This document shows positions 8,491-14,589 of a stretch of 18,538 nucleotides of DNA, one piece after another. A model generated the notes under the pieces. It did not search any database. It worked only from the letters and a program-made list of their open reading frames with translations, and was not told the origin of the DNA. Positions within the stretch are counted from its first letter, which is position 1, and each line of letters opens with the position of its first letter. Made by a program: the position numbers and the translations under genes. Where the stretch lies: assembly GCA_030040475.1 (NCBI GenBank), contig JASHTQ010000112.1, positions 1 to 18,538 on the forward strand, written 5' to 3'. The DNA is from Streptosporangiaceae bacterium. GTDB lineage: Bacteria; Actinomycetota; Actinomycetes; Streptosporangiales; Streptosporangiaceae.

Positions 8491-9039
8491 GTGAGCTATC
8501 AGCCCGCGGACGGCGCCGGGGCCGTGGTCCTTGCCGTGCTGGCCAGCCGGGCGCTGGCTGCGGCCGGTCAGGCCGACATGGTGTGGGGGCACGCCAGCGT
8601 GCGCGATCCCGGCGGGCGCGGGGTGTGGATGAAGGCGTCAGGGTGGGGTCTTGAGGAGGTCGACGCCAGCAGGATCGTGCTGGTCGGCCCGGACGGCGAG
8701 GTGCTCGACGGTACCGGGCCGCGGCACGTCGAGTATCTGATCCACACCGAGATCATGGCGGCGCGGCCGGACGTCGGGGCGGCGCGGGCGTGCCTGATGC
8801 CGCAGCATGGCCTGGTCGCGGTCGGGCCGGACACGCCGACGGCGGTGATGACCGCGGTGCTTCTCGACCGTGCCTGCCGGACCCAGCTTGACGCCAGGGC
8901 GGCCGGGCCGCTGCGGCGCTGGGGCGGCGAAGCGGACACCGTGGCCAAGCGCGCCGAGGTATGGTCGGACCGCCAGCTCCAGGCGGGCTGGGAGTACCTG
9001 CTGCGGCGCTTACCTTCTCTTCCGTGGAGAGCCTCGTGA
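8491..9039 (+). CDS. Class II aldolase/adducin-like protein with internal deletion of zinc-ligand segment
   Basis: The 182-aa product starts like a class II aldolase (LASRALAAAGQADMVWGHASVRDP, then MKASGWGLEEVDASRIVLVGPDGEVLDG). It keeps the region around the catalytic glutamate (HVEYLIHTEIMAARPDVG, Glu81) and the C-terminal zinc histidine (MPQHGLVAVG, His106), but jumps from PDVGA to ARACLMPQHG. Family members have about 60 residues here, including the H-x-H pair (FucA His92 and His94). Two of three zinc ligands are thus gone, so normal aldolase activity is unlikely. GTG 8491 lies 6 nt after TATAAG and may be leaderless; GTG 8443 is in frame but adds no family sequence. Its TGA overlaps the GTG of the phosphoesterase gene. 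It could be a pseudogene that still reads through, or a repurposed scaffold. Confidence 0.75.
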   Translation: MSYQPADGAGAVVLAVLASRALAAAGQADMVWGHASVRDPGGRGVWMKASGWGLEEVDASRIVLVGPDGEVLDGTGPRHVEYLIHTEIMAARPDVGAARACLMPQHGLVAVGPDTPTAVMTAVLLDRACRTQLDARAAGPLRRWGGEADTVAKRAEVWSDRQLQAGWEYLLRRLPSLPWRAS

Positions 9040-9854
9040 CCAATGCCCCTGACCGCATCGGCGTGGCGGGCGACTGGCACGGGAACACGGCGTGGGCGAC
9101 GCGGGCGGTGCGCAAGATGGCCGGGCAGCTGCCTTCGGCCGGGCCGCGGATCATCGTGCACCTGGGCGACTTCGGAATCTGGCCGGGGCCGGACGGGCGG
9201 GACTACCTGAGTACGCTGACCGGCGCGCTGGCAGAGGCGGACGCCGAGCTGTGGTTCATAGACGGCAACCACGAGGACTTCTCCCAGCTCGCCAGGCTGC
9301 TGCCGGGGCCGGACGGGCGCTCGCCGGTGACCGAACGGATCTGGTACCTGCCGCGCGGACACCGGTGGCGCTGGCACGGGCGGGAGTGGCTCGCCCTCGG
9401 TGGGGCGGTCAGCGTCGACCGCGCGCTGCGCACGGCCGGGGTCGACTGGTGGCCCGAGGAGGAGATCACCTGGCGGCAGGCGGGGGCGGTCATCGACGCC
9501 GGGCACGCCGACCTCATGATCACGCACGATTGCCCGGCAGGCGTCCCGCATGCGTTCCCGCCCCCGCCGCGTGGGTGGGCGGCCGCTGACCTGCGGCGCA
9601 GCGAGGCGCACCGGGGGCTGCTGCGGGAGGTCGTGCTGTCGGTCGAGCCGCGCTGGCTGATGCACGGGCACCTGCACACGGGCTACCAGCGGACGGTCGA
9701 CTTCGGGCGCGGGCCGGTGGAGGTCACCGGGCTGGACCGCGACGGCGCGGAGCACAGCAACTGGGCGATCCTGGACGTGGCCGCCATGCGCTGGGGTCAC
9801 TTTCAGGGGAAGCCGATCAGCAACGCGATACGCAGCCTGGTCAGCCCGGACTGA
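9036..9854 (+). CDS. Calcineurin-like metallophosphoesterase
   Basis: The 272-aa product has the full metallophosphoesterase motif set: GDWHGN (12-17), LGDFG (43-47), DGNHED (76-81), THD (163-165) and GHLHTG (211-216), which bind the two metals and the phosphate. GTG 9036 overlaps the aldolase-like stop as GTGA, with GGAGA six nt upstream, so translation is coupled; GTG 9024 is an in-frame alternative. There is no signal peptide, so a cytoplasmic enzyme acting on a nucleotide, phosphoester or phosphoprotein is likely. The gene is convergent with lysA and overlaps its 3' end by 14 bp. Confidence 0.9.
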   Translation: MTNAPDRIGVAGDWHGNTAWATRAVRKMAGQLPSAGPRIIVHLGDFGIWPGPDGRDYLSTLTGALAEADAELWFIDGNHEDFSQLARLLPGPDGRSPVTERIWYLPRGHRWRWHGREWLALGGAVSVDRALRTAGVDWWPEEEITWRQAGAVIDAGHADLMITHDCPAGVPHAFPPPPRGWAAADLRRSEAHRGLLREVVLSVEPRWLMHGHLHTGYQRTVDFGRGPVEVTGLDRDGAEHSNWAILDVAAMRWGHFQGKPISNAIRSLVSPD

Positions 9855-11127
9855 CGTCTCTGGCGTCTCTGGCGTCTCTGGCTAGGAGGTCGGCGTAGGT
9901 CTCGCGGCGGACTTGCAGGCTGGGGCGGCCTGCCTGGCAGAAGACCACGGGCGGGCGCAGGGCGCCGTTGTAGTTGCTGGTCAGCGAGTAGCAGTAGGCG
10001 CCGGTGACGGCCACCGCCACCAGGTCGCCGGGGCGGGGGTCTCGCAGCGGGACGCCGCTGATCAGGCGGTCGCCGGACTCGCAGTGGCGGCCGACGAGCT
10101 CCACCGGCGCGCCGCCGCCGACACGGCCGGTCACGGTGGCCTCGAACCGCTGGCCGTACAGGGCGACCTCCATGTTGTCGGCCATCCCGCCGTCGACGGC
10201 GACGAACTCTTGGTCCTCGCCCTTGACCGAGATCACCCGGTAGACGGTGACGCCGAACGGGGCGACCAGGCTTCGGCCCGGCTCGATGATGAGCTGCGCG
10301 TTGACGGGCAGGCAGCTCATCGCGGCGTCGGTCAGGGCGCCGATCCACTGCTCCGGGGTCGGCGGGCGGTCGGCGTAGGTGTAGCGGACGCCGAGGCCGC
10401 CGCCCAGGTTGTAGACGGGGAACTCGCCCAGGGCGGCGATGGCCTCGACCTCGCGGGTGAACGGCTCGGCGGACATGATCTGCGAGCCGATGTGCGCGTG
10501 CAGGCCGTCCATGCGGAGTTTGCTGCTGCGGCGGACCCGCTCGATGGCGGCGCGGGCGGCGGGGATCGGGAGGCCGAACTTGGAGCCGGCCTGGCCGGTG
10601 GCGACCGCCTCGTGGGTGTCGGGCTTGACGTCCGGGATGATTCTTATCAGCACCGGCTGCGTTCTTTTTCTGGCTAGGGCCTCCAGCTTGTCGATGTCGT
10701 CGAGGTTGTCGATGACGATCAGGCCGACGCCGGCGTCGGTGGCCATCGTCAGCTCGGCGGTGGTCTTGGCGTTGCCGTGCATCACGATGAGCGCCGGGTC
10801 GACGCCGCCGGCCAGGGCCATGACGAGCTCTCCCCCGCCGGCCACGTCCACGCCGATGCCTTCGGCCGCCATCAGCCGGTAGACGGCGGTGCACGGGAAG
10901 GACTTGGAGGCCCAGACCACCTGGGCGTTCGGCCAGCTCAGCTCGAGTGCCTGGCGGAATCGGCGGACGTTTGCCTTCACCGCCTCGTCGTCGAGGACGT
11001 ACAGCGGGGTGCCCCAGGTGGCGGCCAGATCGGCCAGCCGGCAGCCGCCCACCACGAGTTCGCCGTCGTTGTCTAGGTGCGACCCCGGGGGGAACAGGCC
11101 GAGCAGGTCGTCGGCCGTGGCTGGCAT
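9841..11127 (-). CDS. lysA: Diaminopimelate decarboxylase-type PLP enzyme
   Basis: A fold-III (alanine racemase-like) decarboxylase of 428 aa. The PLP lysine is K75 in VVWASKSFPC; HAHIGSQ (210-216), GGGLG (242-246) and EPGRSL (282-287) hold PLP phosphate and ring; HCESGD (348-353) supplies the Cys/Glu pair completing the dimer active site; GAYCYSLTSNYN follows as in LysA. The expected reaction is meso-diaminopimelate to L-lysine plus CO2. ATG 11127 has GGAGG 5 nt upstream and follows the permease stop by 16 bp; ATG 11151 overlaps the permease end but has no ribosome binding site. The extreme C-terminus ARDARDARD is encoded by three 9-bp repeats. Placed with an APC permease and PucR regulator rather than with argS/hom, it may be a second copy with specialised use or a related amino-acid decarboxylase. 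Confidence 0.88.
   Translation of the reverse strand: MPATADDLLGLFPPGSHLDNDGELVVGGCRLADLAATWGTPLYVLDDEAVKANVRRFRQALELSWPNAQVVWASKSFPCTAVYRLMAAEGIGVDVAGGGELVMALAGGVDPALIVMHGNAKTTAELTMATDAGVGLIVIDNLDDIDKLEALARKRTQPVLIRIIPDVKPDTHEAVATGQAGSKFGLPIPAARAAIERVRRSSKLRMDGLHAHIGSQIMSAEPFTREVEAIAALGEFPVYNLGGGLGVRYTYADRPPTPEQWIGALTDAAMSCLPVNAQLIIEPGRSLVAPFGVTVYRVISVKGEDQEFVAVDGGMADNMEVALYGQRFEATVTGRVGGGAPVELVGRHCESGDRLISGVPLRDPRPGDLVAVAVTGAYCYSLTSNYNGALRPPVVFCQAGRPSLQVRRETYADLLARDARDARDVSPG
9853..9879. repeat. Three 9-bp tandem repeats at the lysA 3' end
   Basis: gacgtctct, ggcgtctct, ggcgtctct in a row, just inside the lysA C-terminus and starting within the stop codon of the convergent phosphoesterase gene. 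On the minus strand they code for the ARD triplets at the end of LysA. A slippage-prone site that changes the protein tail in units of three residues. Confidence 0.8.
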
Positions 11128-11143
11128 GGTGGCCTCCAGCGTG

Positions 11144-12832
11144 TCAGACATGCTCGGCGAGCCCCAGGTCGGCATCTTCCTGCTGGGCGTCGGCCACGGC
11201 GTACCGCACGTGAGCGCCGACGCGCTGCGGGCTGAGGCGGCTGCGGATAGCGTAGTAGTAGACGATCAGGCTGAACACCGAGACCGCGGCGACGTCCCAC
11301 CAGAACGGCAGGTGGTGGCTGATCGTGATGCCGAAGACGCTCGGGTAGCCGCCGACGTAGCTGCCGCCGAAGATCGAGAAGACCGTCAGGCCGATGATCC
11401 ACGGCAGGCTGAAGGCGCCGGCCTTGAAGTCGATCGGCGTCTGGTTCGGGTCGACCAGGCGGGCGACGAAGTACAGCACGAGGAAGAACAGCACTGCCAG
11501 GTCCAGCTTGACCACGTTCGACGTGCCGCTCCAGTAGATGATCAGGCCGGACACCACGAAGCTGAACGGCGCGATGATGCTCAGGCCCGGGACCTTGTAG
11601 GGCCGCGGGCGGTCCGGGTCGCTCTTGCGCAGGCTGACCGCCGCCACCGGGGCGTAGCTGTACATGAAGGACGACGCGGCGGTGATCGCGCCGACCAGCT
11701 TGGCCCAGCCGCCGAACGGCAGGAACAGCAGGCAGCCGAACGCGCCGCCGAAGATGATGCTGAACCACGGGACGCCGCGCCTGTCGATCCCGCTGAAGAC
11801 CGGCGGCAGGAAGCGCACCCTGGCCAGCGAGTAGGACAGCCGCGAGGTGGTCGCCAGGTAGACAAGGCCGGTGCCGCCCGGCGAGATCAGCGCGTCGATG
11901 ATCAGCACGTAGCCGAGCCAGCCGAGGCCGACCGAGGTGGCCAGGGTGTAGTAGGGCCCGAACGCGCACGCGTTGCCGAACGGGCTGGCCCAGCCGTGCG
12001 CGACGTTGTGCGGGTTCAGCGCGCCGATGAAGCAGACCTGCAGGAGCATGTACAGCGCGGCGCCCATCAGCATCGAGCCGACCACCGCCAGCGGGATGTC
12101 GCGCTTGGGGTTGCGCGCCTCGCCGGCCAGCTGGGCGGCCTGCTCGAAGCCCTCCAGGGCGAAGATCACGCCGAGCGGCAGCGCCACGAACACGCCCTTG
12201 ACGCCGTAGGGCATGAACCCGCCGCCCGCGGTGAAGTTCGAGCCGTGGAAGACCGACGACATGATCAGGATGATGGTCAGCACGGGGACGGCGATCTTCC
12301 ACGCCATCGCGATCGTGTTGCCTTCGGCCATCCACTTGACGCCCAGCAGGTTCAGCGCGGTGAACAGGAACATCGCCGCGATGCCGACGGCCAGGCCCTT
12401 GCCGGTGAGCAGCGAGTTGTCGTTGAGCAAGCCGTGCCACCACTTGGCGTTCATGTACCCGATCGAGGCCTCCACCTCGATCGGCGCGATCGCGACCGCC
12501 TGCAGGTAGGAGAACGTGCCGCAGAAGAAGCCGCCGAGCGTCCCGGTGTGGATCCAGGTGAACCTGGCGGTGCCACCCGATATCGGGTACGCGGCGCCGA
12601 GTTCGGCGTACACAAGCGCGATGCCGATCAGCAGGATCGCGCCGATGGCCCAGGACACGATCGCGGCGGGGCCGGCCGCCTCGGACGCGTTCAGCGTGCC
12701 GAGCAGCCAGCCGGACCCGATGACCGAGCCCGCCGAGACCATGAACAACGGGAGCAGCCCCACGTCTCGTCGGAGGCTGGCGGTGGCTCCGGCGGTGGCT
12801 CCGGCGGGCGCGGTCTCGCTCATTTTCTGCAT
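11144..12832 (-). CDS. APC-superfamily amino acid permease
   Basis: The 562-aa integral membrane protein has roughly twelve to fourteen hydrophobic spans. The first contains the unwound substrate-binding glycine motif GSVIGSGWLLG, and the sixth-span region has LPLGVIFALEGFEQAAQLAGEARNP, both typical of APC family transporters; the loop RNPKRDIPLAV is characteristic too. Polar N- and C-termini would be cytoplasmic. It likely imports (or exchanges) an amino acid. Being co-directional with a LysA-type decarboxylase 16 bp downstream, the substrate may be lysine, diaminopimelate or a related basic amino acid, but this is inference from position. ATG 12832 is used; ATG 12823 is three codons on. Divergent from pucR-like gene, with an inverted repeat between them. 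Confidence 0.9.
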   Translation of the reverse strand: MQKMSETAPAGATAGATASLRRDVGLLPLFMVSAGSVIGSGWLLGTLNASEAAGPAAIVSWAIGAILLIGIALVYAELGAAYPISGGTARFTWIHTGTLGGFFCGTFSYLQAVAIAPIEVEASIGYMNAKWWHGLLNDNSLLTGKGLAVGIAAMFLFTALNLLGVKWMAEGNTIAMAWKIAVPVLTIILIMSSVFHGSNFTAGGGFMPYGVKGVFVALPLGVIFALEGFEQAAQLAGEARNPKRDIPLAVVGSMLMGAALYMLLQVCFIGALNPHNVAHGWASPFGNACAFGPYYTLATSVGLGWLGYVLIIDALISPGGTGLVYLATTSRLSYSLARVRFLPPVFSGIDRRGVPWFSIIFGGAFGCLLFLPFGGWAKLVGAITAASSFMYSYAPVAAVSLRKSDPDRPRPYKVPGLSIIAPFSFVVSGLIIYWSGTSNVVKLDLAVLFFLVLYFVARLVDPNQTPIDFKAGAFSLPWIIGLTVFSIFGGSYVGGYPSVFGITISHHLPFWWDVAAVSVFSLIVYYYAIRSRLSPQRVGAHVRYAVADAQQEDADLGLAEHV

Positions 12833-12883
12833 GTCCTTTCCGTGTCGTTGCTGCCAGTGTGGGAGTTCGTGGCTTGGCTTTGG

Positions 12884-12899
12884 CTAGCCAGATGGCTAG
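12884..12899. promoter_or_regulatory. Perfect inverted repeat, candidate PucR operator
   Basis: CTAGCCA-GA-TGGCTAG, a perfect 7-2-7 palindrome in the 98-bp divergent region between permease and pucR-like gene; the left part also belongs to a second palindrome TGGCTAGCCA (12881-12890), so three TGGCT half-sites follow each other. Its place next to a regulator gene suggests that the PucR protein binds it to control itself and the permease-lysA operon. Binding is inferred. Confidence 0.55.
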
Positions 12900-12918
12900 A
12901 GAATCGGCATATTTGTTG

Positions 12919-12924
12919 TAGTTT
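12919..12924 (+). promoter_or_regulatory. -10-like element for a probable leaderless pucR transcript
   Basis: TAGTTT matches the TAnnnT -10 pattern and ends 6 nt before ATG 12931, which has no purine-rich ribosome binding site upstream (gtttcggcta). Transcription would start at or next to the A of the ATG, as in leaderless actinobacterial mRNAs. No good -35 is visible; the position expected for it overlaps the end of the palindrome at 12884-12899, as might suit an activated promoter. Confidence 0.4.
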
Positions 12925-12930
12925 CGGCTA

Positions 12931-14541
12931 ATGGCGATTCCCGTGGTCGGGCAGTTGCTCGAGGCGCTCGGGCCGACGCCCTTGCGCCTGGTCACGGATC
13001 CTGGTGCGGGTGCTGGTCTTCCTGTGTCGGGCGTGGTGATTTACGAGCCACGAGCTTCGCTGCCGGCCGTGCGGCACGCGCTGCTGCTCGCCGTGGGGGT
13101 GCGGCCGTCGAGCTCCGAGGCTGCCGAGCTGGTGGCCAGGGCGGTGGCGGCCGGGCACACAGGGCTGGTGGTGAAGCGGTACGGCGAGCCGGTCGCCGTG
13201 CTTTCAGCGACCGCTTCAGACGCCGGGCTCGCGCTGCTGACAGCAGAAGAGGACATGGCCTGGCATCATCTGGACGCGCTGGTGTCCTCGGCGCTTGCCG
13301 CCATCGCGCGTTCGGCTGCTGGCGGCGGTGCGCCGGCGGTGGGAGACCTGTTCGCGCTGGCGAACGCGATCGCCGGGCTCGTCGGCGGGGCCACCGCGAT
13401 CGAGGATCCGAACCAGCGGATCCTCGCCTACTCCACGCTGCCCGGCCAGCCCATCGACGAGGACCGGCGGCAGGGCATCCTGGGCCTGAGGGTTCCTTAC
13501 CTGCCTGTGAACGAGTCGCAGTACCGGGTGTTGGCGCGTTCGGCGGGGGTGTGCAGGTTTACGGCCGGGCCGGGCAGCCTGCCGCGGCTGGCCATCGCGG
13601 TGCGGGCCGGCAGCGAACTGCTCGGGTCCATCTGGGTGGTCGACGACGTCTCGGGGCCGCTGGGACGTGACGCGGACGAGGCGCTGGTTTCGGCGGCGAG
13701 CCTCGCCGCACTGCACCTGCTTGCCGCCCGCACCGCGGCCGACCAGGCCAGGCGGCAGCGCGCCGACCTGCTCAGGCGGCTGCTCGCCGACCCGGCCAGC
13801 GCACCGCTCGTGGCGCCCCAGCTGGGCTTGGACGCGGACGCGCCAGTCGCGGTTGCGGCCTTCATCGTTGTCCCTTCGTCAGCTGATTCGTCAGCTGATT
13901 CGTCATCGGGCGAGGCGCTCGCCGTGCATGCCGCGCTCCGGTTTGCCGACCTGGTCAGCCTGCATTGCGAGGCGCAGTACGGCCGGCACGGGTGCGCGCT
14001 CGTGGGCGGTACCGTCTACGCGCTGCTCCCGGTCCGTGCCGCCGGGCGGGCGCATCGCGACCTGGTCGCCGACATCGCGCGGCGGGCCGCGTCGGCGCTA
14101 CGGCTGCCGGTGCGCGCCGGACTCGGCGCGCAGGTGGCCGGGCTGCAGCTGGCGGCGGCGTCGCGCCAGGATGCCGACCTGGTGCTGCGGGTGCTCGCCG
14201 GCCGGGCTCCCGATGCGCCCTTCGTGGCCGACATCGAGGAGGTGCGGGCGAGCGCGGCGCTGATCGAGGTCGGCGGGGCACTCGCCGACGTCCCCCGTCT
14301 CCGGGAGGGCGCCGGGCCGGCCATCGCGGCCCACGACGCCGCGCACGGGACCAGCTATGCCGGGACGCTGCTGGCCTACCTGGACGCGAACAGCGACGTG
14401 GCGTCGGCGGCTAGGCGGCTCAACGTGCACCCCAACACGTGCCGGTACCGGCTCGCCAGGGCCGAGCAGCTATTCGGGCTCGCGCTCGGTAATCCCGACG
14501 AGCGGCTGCTGCTGTGGCTGCAGCTCAGGCTCGGCGCCTGA
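12931..14541 (+). CDS. PucR-family transcriptional regulator
   Basis: The 536-aa protein has the PucR layout: an N-terminal sensor-like region (about 1-115), a GAF-like middle with VGGATAIEDPNQRILAYST and LLGSIWVVDD, a GGDEF-like CdaR region (ADLVLRVLAG, FVADIEEVRASAAL) and a C-terminal PucR helix-turn-helix (about 478-535: LLAYLDANSDVASAARRLNV, HPNTCRYRLARAEQLFGL). Such proteins sense small metabolites and activate catabolic or transport genes. It is divergent from an APC permease-lysA operon, its likely target. A duplicated 12-bp stretch near 13877-13900 gives the SADSSADSSS linker. The stop codon lies in the first of three 17-bp repeats. Confidence 0.9.
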   Translation: MAIPVVGQLLEALGPTPLRLVTDPGAGAGLPVSGVVIYEPRASLPAVRHALLLAVGVRPSSSEAAELVARAVAAGHTGLVVKRYGEPVAVLSATASDAGLALLTAEEDMAWHHLDALVSSALAAIARSAAGGGAPAVGDLFALANAIAGLVGGATAIEDPNQRILAYSTLPGQPIDEDRRQGILGLRVPYLPVNESQYRVLARSAGVCRFTAGPGSLPRLAIAVRAGSELLGSIWVVDDVSGPLGRDADEALVSAASLAALHLLAARTAADQARRQRADLLRRLLADPASAPLVAPQLGLDADAPVAVAAFIVVPSSADSSADSSSGEALAVHAALRFADLVSLHCEAQYGRHGCALVGGTVYALLPVRAAGRAHRDLVADIARRAASALRLPVRAGLGAQVAGLQLAAASRQDADLVLRVLAGRAPDAPFVADIEEVRASAALIEVGGALADVPRLREGAGPAIAAHDAAHGTSYAGTLLAYLDANSDVASAARRLNVHPNTCRYRLARAEQLFGLALGNPDERLLLWLQLRLGA

Positions 14542-14588
14542 CCCGGCCCGGCGCCTGACCCGGCCCGGCGCCTGACCCGGCCCGGCGC
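14533..14588. repeat. 17-bp tandem repeat across the pucR stop codon
   Basis: The unit ggcgcctgacccggccc occurs at 14533-14549, 14550-14566 and 14567-14583, with a partial fourth (ggcgc) to 14588. The pucR TGA (14539-14541) is in the first copy, and the ATG of the GHKL gene follows immediately after the array. Each copy contains another CTGA. The array forms the whole spacer between the two genes and probably arose by slippage. Confidence 0.85.
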
Positions 14589-14589
14589 T

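Noticed and set aside
10889..12931. A 680-codon plus-strand open frame rich in Arg, Asp, Gln and Gly
   Set aside because: It is antisense to the APC permease and the lysA start; the translation is low-complexity and has no domain, as expected for the complementary strand of GC-rich codons. The minus-strand permease has clear membrane spans and family motifs.
12928..13158. Short minus-strand ORFs inside the 5' end of the pucR-like gene
   Set aside because: Composition of antisense shadows; the plus frame gives a complete PucR protein starting at 12931.
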